A program made the translations under genes and the position numbers. The notes under the pieces are model-generated. The model was not told the DNA's origin. It saw nothing but the letters and a program-made list of their open reading frames with translations, and made no database searches. Positions 37,002 to 46,410 of a DNA stretch of 64,000 nt are shown here, piece after piece (position 1 is the stretch's first letter; each line of letters starts with the position of its first letter). Source of the stretch: Pontibacter coccineus (GTDB taxonomy: Bacteria > Bacteroidota > Bacteroidia > Cytophagales > Hymenobacteraceae); NCBI RefSeq assembly GCF_030546575.1, contig NZ_JAUOTN010000002.1:248001-312000 (forward strand), in the 5' to 3' direction.

Positions 37002-37955
37002 ATGGAAAATAATACAACAGTAAAAACCATTCGAATCGGTACGCGCGGCAGCAAGCTGGCCCTTTGGCAGGCAAACGCCGTGGCCGATAAGCTACAGGCC
37101 GCCGGTCTCGATACCGAGATCGTCATTATCAGTACCAAAGGCGACCAGATACTCGACCGCTCCCTTGTTAAGCTGGGCTCAAAAGGTGTGTTTACCGAAG
37201 AGCTGGAAGTAGGGCTGCGCGAAGGCACCATCGAGGTTGCTGTGCACAGCGCCAAAGATGTGCAGTCGTCTATACCTGACGAACTGGAGCTAGTAGCCTT
37301 TATGGAGCGCGAGGTTGTGAATGACGTGCTTCTGTCCTTCAATCCGGATTTCAAGCTGGAGCGCGACAGCCAGGTGATGCTCGGTACGTCCTCCACTCGC
37401 CGCAGGGCTTTGCTCCGGAAGTACTACCCGAACGTGACCACCGCCGAATCGCGCGGCAACCTGCAGACCCGCCTGCAGAAGCTCAAAGAAGGTCCTTTTG
37501 AAGCGCTCATTCTGGCCTACGCCGGTGTGGTGCGGATGGGCTATGACGACATGATCGTGCATACCTTCCCGGACGATGAGTTCGTGCCTGCCGCCGGCCA
37601 GGGCAGCGTGGCCGTGGAGTGCGCCCGCGACCTCGACCCGGAGGTAAGACAACTGATAAAAGACGCCGTTGACCACCCGGATACCCACGTGTGCCTGCTG
37701 GCGGAGCGTGCTTTCCTGCGTACGATGGAGGGCGGTTGCAGCATCCCTTCTTTTGCGTTGGCCAAACTGACGGCGGAAGGAAACCTGCGCATACACGGCG
37801 GCATTGTAAGCCTCGACGGGCAACAGCACCTTTCAGAAGTGTTTGAAGGAAGCCAGGAGGAGGCCGAAGCGCTGGGCACCAGGCTGGCTGAAACGATCCT
37901 GAGCCGGGGCGGCGACAAGATCCTCAAGGAGATCAGGTCAGAAAGAGAAGAATAA
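37002..37955 (+). CDS. hemC: Hydroxymethylbilane synthase (porphobilinogen deaminase)
   Basis: 317 residues. It joins four porphobilinogens to hydroxymethylbilane in haem synthesis. IRIGTRGSKLALWQAN at the N-terminus, the catalytic-site HSAKDV, the substrate loop GTSSTRRRALL and the dipyrromethane-cofactor cysteine Cys246 in MEGGCSIP are present. It follows the polymerase-subunit gene by 12 bp and ends before a 24-bp hairpin. No other haem genes are here. Confidence 0.97.
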   Translation: MENNTTVKTIRIGTRGSKLALWQANAVADKLQAAGLDTEIVIISTKGDQILDRSLVKLGSKGVFTEELEVGLREGTIEVAVHSAKDVQSSIPDELELVAFMEREVVNDVLLSFNPDFKLERDSQVMLGTSSTRRRALLRKYYPNVTTAESRGNLQTRLQKLKEGPFEALILAYAGVVRMGYDDMIVHTFPDDEFVPAAGQGSVAVECARDLDPEVRQLIKDAVDHPDTHVCLLAERAFLRTMEGGCSIPSFALAKLTAEGNLRIHGGIVSLDGQQHLSEVFEGSQEEAEALGTRLAETILSRGGDKILKEIRSEREE

Positions 37956-37977
37956 GCGAGACAAGATTTAATTTATA

Positions 37978-38030
37978 CCTATACCTAAACGGGCCACCTG
38001 CTTTGCGCAGGTGGCCCGTTTAGGTATAGG
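37978..38030. terminator. Perfect 24-bp hairpin between convergent hemC and symporter genes
   Basis: Arms 37978-38001 and 38007-38030 are exact reverse complements around a 5-nt loop. There is little poly-T, but the position between two convergent stops suggests bidirectional termination. The base of the stem is CCTATACCT, the word over-represented across the window. Confidence 0.75.
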
Positions 38031-38048
38031 CCTTTGTATTGACTTTAC

Positions 38049-39611
38049 CTATACCTCGGTTTCCAGCTGTGCAGCTTCTACTGACTTCTGCGTGAGCGGT
38101 CGTTTTGTGCTGGATCGTGCGTACGTCAGGAAAGCCTGCATCTCGCTTTTGACTACCGGAGCCAGAATAAACAAACCGATCAGATTAGGTATACTCATGG
38201 CAAACAGCATGGCATCAGAAAAGGCAACCACGCTGATGAGCTGTATCGGTGCACCCAGCACCACGAAAGCGCAGAACAGTACTTTGAAAGAATTTTTGGA
38301 TGATCTGGAGTTGCCAAACAGATAGGTCCAGGACTTCAGCCCATAGTAAGACCAGGTGATCATGGTGGAGAACGCGAAGAGGATAACGGCTGCTGCCAGC
38401 ACAAGCGGGAACCAGTCAATTACCGTAGCAAAAGCCGAAGAGGTGAGCGCTATCCCGTCGCCTGTATCCTGGGTATAGGCGCCCGTCACCACAATTACCA
38501 GCGCTGTCATCGTGCATACAATCACGGTATCGATGAAAGGCTCGAGTGAGGCCACAAAACCTTCTGTCACGGGCATGTTGGTTTTTACGGCGGAGTGAGC
38601 AATGGAAGCAGAGCCGATGCCTGCCTCGTTTGAGAAAATACCGCGGCGCAAACCCTGTATCATTACCCCAACCAAACCGCCACCAATGGCAGTCGTGCTG
38701 AAGGCCCCTTCAATAATGGCTACAAAAGCGGCGGGTATCTGAGAGAAGTTAACTGCCAGTACCACCAAGCCAGCCAGAATGTAGATGCCGCACATCAGCG
38801 GAACTATTTTTTCAGTTACCCGGGCAATGCTCTTCACGCCACCCAGGATAACCAGCGCCACCAACACGGCCATGATCAAGCCAAATAGCCAGGCATTGCC
38901 GCCGCCAAAAAAAGAAGCCTCCGCACCGCCTGTCACGGTAATAAACTGCTGCGTCGCCTGGTTGATCTGGAACATATTGCCGGCTCCCAAGGCTCCACCA
39001 ATACACATTACCGCAAAAAATGCCGCCAGAAACTTGCCCAGGCCCGTCATGCCGCGCTCCGCCAGCCCTTTTTTCAGGTAGTGCATGGGGCCGCCTGAAA
39101 CAGTGCCGTCAGCATGCACATCGCGGTACTTCACCCCCAGAGTGCACGATACAAACTTGGTCGACATACCCAGCAGGCCTGCCATGATCATCCAGAAGGT
39201 GGCGCCTGGCCCGCCGAGCGAGATGGCGATGGCCACGCCCGCAATATTTCCGAGGCCCACCGTGCCCGACACGGCCGCGGTCAGCGCCTGGAAGTGAGAC
39301 AGCTCGCCGGAAGCATCAGGTTGGTTGTATTTGCCGCGCACGATGTCAAGCGCATACTTAAAGCCCCTGACATTGATAAAGCCCAGGTATACGGTAAAGA
39401 AAAGTGCGCCTGCCAGTAGCCAGACCAGGATAAGTGGTATACCTGCGCCGGCTACCTGTACTTCGTAAAAGATGATATCGGAAATAAACCGGGCAGTGGG
39501 TGCCACAGCTGCCTCAATTTTTTCATCAATGGTAGGTTCCGGCATTTGTGCCTGGGCGCTGCCCAAAGCAGCGAGGCCAAGGCCGGTCATAAGTAGTACT
39601 TTTTTCATCAA
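38049..39611 (-). CDS. Alanine/glycine:Na+ symporter (AGCS family)
   Basis: 520 residues with about eleven membrane segments. Family signatures are [36 protein letters not shown] and [18 protein letters not shown]. It takes up alanine or glycine with sodium. An extra N-terminal stretch ([22 protein letters not shown]) resembles a cleavable signal peptide, followed by a short polar region before the first transport helix. Single gene, convergent with hemC. Confidence 0.93.
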   Translation of the reverse strand: MMKKVLLMTGLGLAALGSAQAQMPEPTIDEKIEAAVAPTARFISDIIFYEVQVAGAGIPLILVWLLAGALFFTVYLGFINVRGFKYALDIVRGKYNQPDASGELSHFQALTAAVSGTVGLGNIAGVAIAISLGGPGATFWMIMAGLLGMSTKFVSCTLGVKYRDVHADGTVSGGPMHYLKKGLAERGMTGLGKFLAAFFAVMCIGGALGAGNMFQINQATQQFITVTGGAEASFFGGGNAWLFGLIMAVLVALVILGGVKSIARVTEKIVPLMCGIYILAGLVVLAVNFSQIPAAFVAIIEGAFSTTAIGGGLVGVMIQGLRRGIFSNEAGIGSASIAHSAVKTNMPVTEGFVASLEPFIDTVIVCTMTALVIVVTGAYTQDTGDGIALTSSAFATVIDWFPLVLAAAVILFAFSTMITWSYYGLKSWTYLFGNSRSSKNSFKVLFCAFVVLGAPIQLISVVAFSDAMLFAMSIPNLIGLFILAPVVKSEMQAFLTYARSSTKRPLTQKSVEAAQLETEV

Positions 39612-39852
39612 ATAAGGGTAGGTGAGGTTAGTTAGTGAGTTTTAATATAACTTTATTTGACGGAAGTAGGAAATTAACCTTTAAATTGCTTCTACAGGTA
39701 CAGTATAAAGTTCTTAAAGTGCAAGCTATACCTGGTATACGAAAGGGCTGTCTCCATAGAGTGCCATACCTGCGGACTTTATCTTGCAATAGGAGAATTC
39801 GTATGAACCTACAGAAAATGCAGGCAATACGTGGAAAGGAACCAAAAAGGCT

Positions 39853-39860
39853 TAAATTTG
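39853..39860 (+). promoter_or_regulatory. Candidate -7 element for the cyclophilin gene
   Basis: TAAATTTG matches TAnnTTTG, 43 bp before the ATG at 39903. No clear -33 TTG was found. Confidence 0.45.
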
Positions 39861-39902
39861 GAATTTAGACCTGATTTTTAACTGAAAACTTACCCCTTTA
39901 AC

Positions 39903-40544
39903 ATGAATCTGCTTAGAAAGATAACTGCTTTCGTTGTAGTGCTGGCATTATGCCCGCTGGCTGTGCTGGCCCAAAAGGCACCCAAAGGCAAAGACCAACT
40001 GGTAACGATCTCCACCCCACACGGAGACATGAAACTGGTGCTCTTCGATGACACGCCACTGCACAAAGAGAACTTCCTGAAACTCGCCCGCCAGGGCTTT
40101 TACGACGGCACCACCTTCCACCGCGTGATCGATGGGTTCATGATACAGGGCGGCGATCCGAACACCAAGGATGATGATCCGCGCAATGACGGTGCTGGCA
40201 ACCCGGGCTATACCGTGCCTGCCGAGATCAAGCCGAAATACAAGCATGTGCGTGGCGCTTTGGCCGCAGCCCGCATGGGTGACCAGGTAAACCCCAAAAA
40301 AGAGTCGAGCGGCTCGCAGTTCTACATCGTGGAGAACCACCAGGGCACACCTCAGCTCGACGAGGCCTATACGGTGTATGGGCAGGTAATCGATGGTCTG
40401 GATGTAATCGACAAGATAGCGGCCCAACCTGTAGACGGGCGTAACCGACCACTTTCGGACGTAAAGATGACGGTGAAGGTAGAAGTAGTGAAGAAGAAAA
40501 AAATCGCCAAGAAGTACCGCTATACCTACCCGCAGGCGGAGTAA
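39903..40544 (+). CDS. Exported cyclophilin-type peptidylprolyl isomerase
   Basis: 213 residues: signal peptide (about 1-23, VVVLALCPLAVLAQ), then a cyclophilin domain with KENFLKLARQGFYDGTTFHRV, GFMIQGGDPN, GALAAARMGDQVNP and SGSQFYIV. The catalytic arginine is in FHRV. Predicted periplasmic, assisting proline isomerisation of exported proteins. The Lys-rich end (KKKKIAKKYRY) is unusual. Single gene. Confidence 0.93.
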   Translation: MNLLRKITAFVVVLALCPLAVLAQKAPKGKDQLVTISTPHGDMKLVLFDDTPLHKENFLKLARQGFYDGTTFHRVIDGFMIQGGDPNTKDDDPRNDGAGNPGYTVPAEIKPKYKHVRGALAAARMGDQVNPKKESSGSQFYIVENHQGTPQLDEAYTVYGQVIDGLDVIDKIAAQPVDGRNRPLSDVKMTVKVEVVKKKKIAKKYRYTYPQAE

Positions 40545-40718
40545 CTATACCTGAAAAACATTGCTTCTTCAGTCAATTGCTATACCTGAAAGTAAGGCCG
40601 TGTCGATAGGTAAACGCACACGTGCCTTTATAAGAAGGGCATGATGTCGCTGCTTCTCGAACGGACGAAGCGGTGATCTTCTTCAATGAGAATTAATTAT
40701 ACAACAGAAACTGAGAAC

Positions 40719-41627
40719 ATGAAAAAAATACTGATCACAGGCTCGAACGGCCTGCTGGGCCAGAAACTGGCTGCTTTGCTGCTTCCCCGCACCGATGTGG
40801 AACTGCTGGCAACGAGCCGCGGCGAGAACAAACTGGCCGAGATCTTCCCGACGCTGGCCTTTACCTCCATGGACGTGACCAACCGCGATGAAGTAGAAAA
40901 GGTAGTCGCCGAATTTAAACCAACGCACCTGATCCATACCGCCGCCATGACCAACGTGGACCAGTGCGAATCGGACCGGGAGGGCGCGCTAAAGCTCAAT
41001 CGCGATGCAGTGGCCTACGTGGTAGAGGCCTGCGAAAAGCACAACGTGCACCTGATCCACCTGTCCACCGACTTTATTTTTGATGGCGAGGATGGCCCTT
41101 ATGATGAAGAGGCAGCAGGTAACCCGATCAGCTTTTATGGCGAAACCAAGCTAATGGCCGAGGAAATTGTGAAGCAGGCCAGTTGCAAATGGGCTATCCT
41201 CCGCACAGTGCTCGTGTATGGCGTGGTGCACGACTACGGCCGTACCAACATTGTGCTGTGGGTGCGCGACAGTTTGCAGGCCGGCAAAGTGATCAAGGTC
41301 GTGACCGACCAGTTCCGTACCCCAACGCTGGCCGAGGACCTGGCCATGGGCTGCTGGCTGGCTGTGCAGCACGATGCGGAGGGCATCTACAACATCTCGG
41401 GCAAGGAGATGTACACCCCCTACGACATGGCCCTGCTGGTAGCCGACTACTTTCAGCTGGACAAATCGCTGATCGACAAAGCCGACGGCAGCACCTTCTC
41501 GCAGCCGGCCAGGCGCCCGGCCCGCACCGGTTTCATCATCACCAAAGCCGAAAGAGAATTGGGTTACAAGCCGCATACCTTTGAGGAGGGCATTGCTATG
41601 GTGGCAGAGCAAGCCGATATGTATTAA
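40719..41627 (+). CDS. RmlD-like SDR reductase (dTDP-4-dehydrorhamnose reductase family)
   Basis: 302 residues. N-terminal ILITGSNGLLGQKLA is the NADPH-binding motif; HLIHTAAMTNVDQCE, the catalytic-type STDFIFDG followed by YGETKLMAEE (Tyr and Lys of the YxxxK motif), and a substrate domain follow. The closest pattern is RmlD/YfjP-like reductases, but no rhamnose genes are adjacent, so the sugar is unknown. The ATG at 40719 is chosen because the Rossmann motif starts there. Confidence 0.88.
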   Translation: MKKILITGSNGLLGQKLAALLLPRTDVELLATSRGENKLAEIFPTLAFTSMDVTNRDEVEKVVAEFKPTHLIHTAAMTNVDQCESDREGALKLNRDAVAYVVEACEKHNVHLIHLSTDFIFDGEDGPYDEEAAGNPISFYGETKLMAEEIVKQASCKWAILRTVLVYGVVHDYGRTNIVLWVRDSLQAGKVIKVVTDQFRTPTLAEDLAMGCWLAVQHDAEGIYNISGKEMYTPYDMALLVADYFQLDKSLIDKADGSTFSQPARRPARTGFIITKAERELGYKPHTFEEGIAMVAEQADMY

Positions 41628-41802
41628 AAATATCGGATATAATATGGTTCAATCAGATACATTACTTAAATTGGAAGCTTTAAATGCTGATTATGCGGTT
41701 TTTAACCTGGCTGCATAACTGGTTTTTGACAATTGCTGACGAAACGCGACCTGTACAAACCTTAACCTACTAATCTATACTAACCAACCTTTACCCTTAT
41801 TT

Positions 41803-43455
41803 ATGAGTGCTAACAAAGAATCATGGGGCTCCAGGGTGGGCCTCATTCTGGCGATGGCCGGCAACGCGGTGGGCCTGGGGAATTTTCTCCGTTTCCCGGT
41901 GCAAGCGGTGCAGAACGGTGGTGGTGCCTTCATTATCCCTTATCTTGTCTGCTTCTTGGTGATGGGAATTCCGCTCCTTTGGATTGAATGGTCGATGGGC
42001 CGCTTCGGCGGAAAATTCGGACACCACTCCACTCCCTTCATTCTGGATACCATGCACAAGAACCGCCTGTGGAAATACATTGGCGTGTTCGGCATCTGGA
42101 CCAACATCGCGGTAGCCTCTTACTACTGCTACATCGAGTCCTGGACGCTTTCTTACGTGCTGCATTCCGTTCTGGGCACCTTCAATGGTATGGACCAGGA
42201 AGCTGTAGCCGCGTTCTTCAACACCTATGTAAGCATCGGCGAGTCCACGCTTGGTATTCCGCTGGAGGCCATCGTGTTTTACGTGCTGTGCCTGCTGCTC
42301 AATACCTGGATCCTGTCCAAAGGACTGGCTGGCGGTGTGGAGCGCGTGGCCAAAATAGGCATGCCACTCCTGATCCTTTTCGGTATTTTCCTGGCCTACA
42401 AAGGCTTTACCATTACAGCCGGTGAGGCTGGCGCCATCAACGACAGCTCCGTGGGCCTCAACTTCCTGTGGACGCCGGACTATACGCAACTGTGGTCGCC
42501 AACGGTATGGCTTGCAGCTGCCGGACAGATCTTCTTCACCCTGTCGGTAGGTATGGGCACGATCCATTGCTATGCATCCTACGTGCGTTCCAAAGATGAT
42601 ATTGCCCTGAGTGCGATGTCAGCCGGCTGGATGAACGAATTTGTGGAGGTAGTGCTGGGTGCCTCTATCCTGATCCCGATCTCGATCGGTTACCTGGGTA
42701 TTGAGCGTGTGTCAGAGCTGGTTGCTTCCGGTGGTCTGGGACTTGCCTTTAAAACGTTGCCATTCCTGTTCACGCAATGGGGCCCGATACTGGGAGCCGT
42801 AGCCGGCGTGATGTGGTTTGGCCTGCTGTTCTTTGCCGGTATCACTTCTTCATTGGCCATGGGTACGCCGTGGATGGGCTTCCTGCAGGACGAGTTCAAC
42901 TGGGGACGCAAATCAGCTGCCTGGTCTTTTGGCCTGGTTGTGTTCCTGCTGGGTATGCCGACTGTGCTGTTCTTCCACTACGGCGTGTTTGACGAGTACG
43001 ACTACTGGGCGGGTACCGTGTCGCTGGTAGTATTCGCCTTGCTTGAATCGATTCTGTTTGCCTGGGTGTTTGGTATGAAAAAGGGCTGGCGTGAGATCAT
43101 GTCCGGCTCAGACATACAGGTGCCGAAGATTTACAAGTTCATCATCAAATTCGTTACCCCGCTACTTCTGCTGTGGGTTTTCATCGGGTCGCTTATTACG
43201 CCGAAAGGTGGCGACTGGGGAGCGGCTTTCAGCGGTGAGTGGATTCTGGACGATAGCTCTATCATCAACAAGCTCAAGAACACGAGCCTGAAACGCCAGC
43301 TGGCCGAGGCCACCGACCCGGCTTTGATCACGCAACTGCAGGACACACTGTTCTTTGTGAATGCCTCCCGTATACTATTAGTGGTGGTATTCCTGAGCAT
43401 CGCAGCGATGGTATACATGGCGTATAAAAAAAGAGTTAGAGAAGGAAGAATTTAG
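41803..43455 (+). CDS. Sodium-dependent amino-acid transporter (NSS/SNF family)
   Basis: 550 residues with about twelve membrane segments. The first helix GLILAMAGNAVGLGNFLRFPV is the hallmark Na+/substrate site of the LeuT fold, and LSVGMGTIHCYASY and NEFVEVVLGASILIPI are further signatures. It is longer than LeuT and has a C-terminal helix (VVVFLSIAAMVYMAYKK). Seven bases downstream begins a 53-residue membrane peptide, a pairing known for the methionine/alanine importer MetPS. That makes methionine or alanine plausible substrates. Confidence 0.92.
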   Translation: MSANKESWGSRVGLILAMAGNAVGLGNFLRFPVQAVQNGGGAFIIPYLVCFLVMGIPLLWIEWSMGRFGGKFGHHSTPFILDTMHKNRLWKYIGVFGIWTNIAVASYYCYIESWTLSYVLHSVLGTFNGMDQEAVAAFFNTYVSIGESTLGIPLEAIVFYVLCLLLNTWILSKGLAGGVERVAKIGMPLLILFGIFLAYKGFTITAGEAGAINDSSVGLNFLWTPDYTQLWSPTVWLAAAGQIFFTLSVGMGTIHCYASYVRSKDDIALSAMSAGWMNEFVEVVLGASILIPISIGYLGIERVSELVASGGLGLAFKTLPFLFTQWGPILGAVAGVMWFGLLFFAGITSSLAMGTPWMGFLQDEFNWGRKSAAWSFGLVVFLLGMPTVLFFHYGVFDEYDYWAGTVSLVVFALLESILFAWVFGMKKGWREIMSGSDIQVPKIYKFIIKFVTPLLLLWVFIGSLITPKGGDWGAAFSGEWILDDSSIINKLKNTSLKRQLAEATDPALITQLQDTLFFVNASRILLVVVFLSIAAMVYMAYKKRVREGRI

Positions 43456-43461
43456 GAAACT

Positions 43462-43623
43462 ATGAATACATCTGCACTTGTTATCATGCTCACTACCATG
43501 TCCCTGGTGACTGGACTGACGATTTACTTTTTTTACAGGGTGTTGAACGCCCCTCCAAGGCCAGAGCCGGACTCCTACCTCGACAACGACGATGAGGTAG
43601 AGCGGCAGGCCCCGCGGGCTTAG
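43462..43623 (+). CDS. 53-residue membrane peptide, MetS-like transporter partner
   Basis: ATG at 43462 opens a 53-codon frame ending TAG at 43623. It reads MNTSALVIMLTTMSLVTG and continues through one hydrophobic helix to YRVLNAP and an acidic/charged tail. It sits 7 bp after the NSS transporter stop and 9 bp before the HhH gene start. This geometry and topology match MetS, the small subunit required by MetP in Corynebacterium. The functional pairing is inferred. Confidence 0.78.
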   Translation: MNTSALVIMLTTMSLVTGLTIYFFYRVLNAPPRPEPDSYLDNDDEVERQAPRA

Positions 43624-43631
43624 ACTTTCAT

Positions 43632-44591
43632 ATGAGAAAACTCAGGTACTGGATTCGACGCAACTTTGGCTTTTCGCAGCGCGAGGTAAACGGGTTTCTG
43701 GTACTGATAGGAGCAATGGTGCTGCTGACGGCAGCACCATTGCTGTTTAAATGGTTTTCGAAACCGGAGATGGGCGTGGTTGAGAGCAGCCCAGCCGATA
43801 AGCAACTGCTCGACAGCCTGGTAGCGCAGCTGGAGGCCCGGCAGCCAGAGCGAACGGACAGAAAACAGGTATACCAAATGCCGGTGGCGTTGCAGCCCTT
43901 CAACCCCAACCACCTGACAGAAGCGCAGTGGCAGGAGCTAGGCATACCCAAATACATGGCGAAGCGCATCCTCAACTACCGCAACAAAGTCGGCGACTTC
44001 ACTTACAAAGCCCAGCTTAGCACCATCTACGGCCTGTCCGATTCTGTTTTCCAGAACCTATACCCTTACATCCAGTTACCCGAAACCAAACCTGACAGGT
44101 ATGGTCGCAAGCAAGGTATAGCCGCCAACTCCCGGACAGCGCCTAACCCCAACTGGGCCAGCAACCCACGACCACGCGAGCGCTTCATCCTCGCACCTTT
44201 CAACATCAACACCGCCGACACAACCGCCTTGAAACAGATCAGGGGGATTGGCAGCAAACTATCGGCAAGAATTGTGAAGTACAGAGATGGCCTGGGCGGG
44301 TTCCATAGCATGGCGCAGGTGCAGGAGGTATACGCCCTGCCGCCGGCCGTGGTAGACAGCCTGCACAAGTATACCTTCGTGCCAAAGGTAAACACACTGC
44401 AACAGCTTTCACTTAACCAGGCCGATGCCAATCAGCTGAAGGCGCACCCATACATCAGCTCCAATGTGGCGCGTGCCATCGTGGCCTACCGGGAGCAGCA
44501 CGGCGAATTCAAAAAAGTGGAGGATATCCGGCAGATCAAGATCGTGACGGCAGAGTTGTTTGAAAAAATCAGTCCCTACCTGGCGCTGTAG
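43632..44591 (+). CDS. Helix-hairpin-helix protein with membrane anchor (ComEA-like repeats)
   Basis: 319 residues: a basic N-terminus and one membrane segment (about 19-40), then three helix-hairpin-helix units: KYMAKRILNYRNKVGDF, KLSARIVKYRDGLGGF and NVARAIVAYREQHGEF. These bind DNA non-specifically, as in ComEA. An anchored HhH protein is often annotated as competence-related in Bacteroidota, but the role is not proven. It begins 9 bp after the MetS-like gene, so it may be co-transcribed with the transporter. Confidence 0.88.
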   Translation: MRKLRYWIRRNFGFSQREVNGFLVLIGAMVLLTAAPLLFKWFSKPEMGVVESSPADKQLLDSLVAQLEARQPERTDRKQVYQMPVALQPFNPNHLTEAQWQELGIPKYMAKRILNYRNKVGDFTYKAQLSTIYGLSDSVFQNLYPYIQLPETKPDRYGRKQGIAANSRTAPNPNWASNPRPRERFILAPFNINTADTTALKQIRGIGSKLSARIVKYRDGLGGFHSMAQVQEVYALPPAVVDSLHKYTFVPKVNTLQQLSLNQADANQLKAHPYISSNVARAIVAYREQHGEFKKVEDIRQIKIVTAELFEKISPYLAL

Positions 44592-44601
44592 GTATAGCGG
44601 G

Positions 44602-45084
44602 TTACTTTTTGAGGGCTTCGATGAGTCGCTCCGCCTTTTCCAGCGCCTGCCGTTCGCTTTTAAACGATAGCAGCGCTTTGGCCGCCTGCAAATCCACCCA
44701 GCGTGCTTCGTTCACTTCCCAGTCGTGCTGGCCAATGTCTCCTGACTGGTAAGCAAGCAAAAAGAAATGCACAAACTTGTGAAAACGGACTCGCTGCCCT
44801 GCCTTGTCGCCCACATACCAGTACTCAATGGTATCTATTTTCTCAACCAGCGTAGCCGTTACACCGGTTTCTTCCCGCACTTCTCGTACTGCCGTTACCT
44901 CAGGTGTTTCGCCGGGGTCTACTATACCTTTCGGCAGCTGCCAGCGCTCCGGCTTGCCGACCGATATCAACGCTACTTCCATACCTGACACTCCCTGCCG
45001 GAACACCACGCCGCCGGAAGAAACCTGCTCCAGCGTAGGTATAGCGGGTTTGGCGTGCTCGTCGTTTCCGGAAACTGCAGGCAT
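44602..45084 (-). CDS. NUDIX hydrolase
   Basis: 160 residues. The Nudix box reads as GIVDPGETPEVTAVREVREETGV with Glu residues arranged as GX5EX7REUXEEXGU. Preceding ERWQLPKG is the usual lead-in. It cleaves a nucleoside diphosphate linked to another moiety; the substrate cannot be told from sequence. Single gene, convergent with the HhH gene and downstream of the peptidase-like gene by 26 bp on the same strand. Confidence 0.93.
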   Translation of the reverse strand: MPAVSGNDEHAKPAIPTLEQVSSGGVVFRQGVSGMEVALISVGKPERWQLPKGIVDPGETPEVTAVREVREETGVTATLVEKIDTIEYWYVGDKAGQRVRFHKFVHFFLLAYQSGDIGQHDWEVNEARWVDLQAAKALLSFKSERQALEKAERLIEALKK

Positions 45085-45110
45085 AGGCTCAGGCTAAAAC
45101 GGAAGATTAT

Positions 45111-46202
45111 TTACTGCCCGGCCACGGGCTCAGGAGTAGGAGTTGCGATTTTCTTCCGCTGTTCGTTCAGCCACAACAGGCCGGGGTTGTAGGCCATGTC
45201 ATGCTGCCCCACAAACAACACCAGGCGCACATTGTCGGACTGCCGCACAAACACCACCTCCGGATCCGAAGCACTGAAGTACTTGCTCTCCTCGGTTGTC
45301 CTGGCCAGTTCCTCGGGCAGCACCTGTTCTTTCAGAAGGTAGTCGATGTCCTGCTGCGAAATGGTATCGGCTGGGTTGGCCAGTATGTTGTAGGCCCGGA
45401 TGGAGTGGTCCGGCGGAACCAGCACGTCTATGGTGCCGTGTGCCAGGAAAATAGGGACGTCTTTGGCATTTTGGATGTAAGTACTGGGGCTGCGGCGTTT
45501 GCATTCTTCGGCGGCGGGAGTGCCCGGCAGGGGCTCGCCCCCACAGGCAGCCACCACGTGGCGGTTGTAGTCGCGGTGCGGGTAGTTCTGGCTGAAGGCG
45601 TACCAGTCCACCAGGTCAAAAACGGGTACCCAGGCCACTACGCCCGCCCAAATTTCCGGATGCCGGCCGGCCGCCACCAGCGCCGTCATCGCGCCGCCGG
45701 AAGAGCCGAGGATATAGATGCGGTTCGTGTCGATCTCGGTGTGCTGCTTGGCGTAATTCACAGCATCCACAATGTCCTGTATAGCCAGGTCAGAGGCCAT
45801 GGCGTCCGGGTTATCGAACTTGCCGCGGTAGTTGGGGTGGATGAAAGCCCAATCGTATTCCTTGCTCCAGAGTGCGTAGGGGATGCTCTTGACCTGCAGG
45901 TACTCGCTGCTCCAGCTGTGCAGCATCACCAGCAGCGGCCGTGGCCCGGTTGTTTTAGAGGTATAGAACAGGGACGGCTGCTCGGCGCCGTCAACCGTGG
46001 ACTTAATGCTGACTTTCTGTATCTCGGGAACCTGCTCCTTCCATTTCTGCAGGCTCTCGTCTGTGAACTTAAAAGGGTATTTCTTGGAGGTGGTGAACTC
46101 ATTCATGCGGGCTACTTCTTTCTCCACGCGCTCTTTGCGGCAGGAAGACAGCAGCACGAGCATCAGCCCAAAGAAAAGGAGCAGATTGATAGGCTTTTTC
46201 AT
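45111..46202 (-). CDS. Alpha/beta-hydrolase lipoprotein (prolyl-oligopeptidase-like)
   Basis: 363 residues. Lipobox LLSSC near residue 21 predicts an envelope-anchored protein. The hydrolase core shows the nucleophile elbow GSSGGA, an acidic residue in HGTIDVLVPPDHS and a histidine in FVGQHDMAYNP, a plausible Ser-Asp-His triad. LLVMLHSWSSEYLQ forms the oxyanion strand. It resembles S9-type peptidases or acetyl esterases. Substrate unknown. It is probably co-transcribed with the NUDIX gene 26 bp downstream. Confidence 0.86.
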   Translation of the reverse strand: MKKPINLLLFFGLMLVLLSSCRKERVEKEVARMNEFTTSKKYPFKFTDESLQKWKEQVPEIQKVSIKSTVDGAEQPSLFYTSKTTGPRPLLVMLHSWSSEYLQVKSIPYALWSKEYDWAFIHPNYRGKFDNPDAMASDLAIQDIVDAVNYAKQHTEIDTNRIYILGSSGGAMTALVAAGRHPEIWAGVVAWVPVFDLVDWYAFSQNYPHRDYNRHVVAACGGEPLPGTPAAEECKRRSPSTYIQNAKDVPIFLAHGTIDVLVPPDHSIRAYNILANPADTISQQDIDYLLKEQVLPEELARTTEESKYFSASDPEVVFVRQSDNVRLVLFVGQHDMAYNPGLLWLNEQRKKIATPTPEPVAGQ

Positions 46203-46410
46203 AGTAAACGTCGGTGCAAACAGAATGCAAGCTACAGCATGTGCGCGATTCTACAACTGCTGTTCGGCGGAAAATGTTGTAGGGAATAGCGGAGCACAAA
46301 ATAGCTTGGCAGGAAATTCTTACTCCATACGGGTAAACGGGCCCGCTAGGTTGAAAAGCCGTCCTGCCTTTTGGATTTAGGCAGCTTTCAATAAGTAAGG
46401 TGAGCCATGC

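Noticed and set aside
39635-39868. A 77-codon frame in the spacer before the cyclophilin gene
   Set aside because: It overlaps the candidate promoter, and its sequence is not protein-like.
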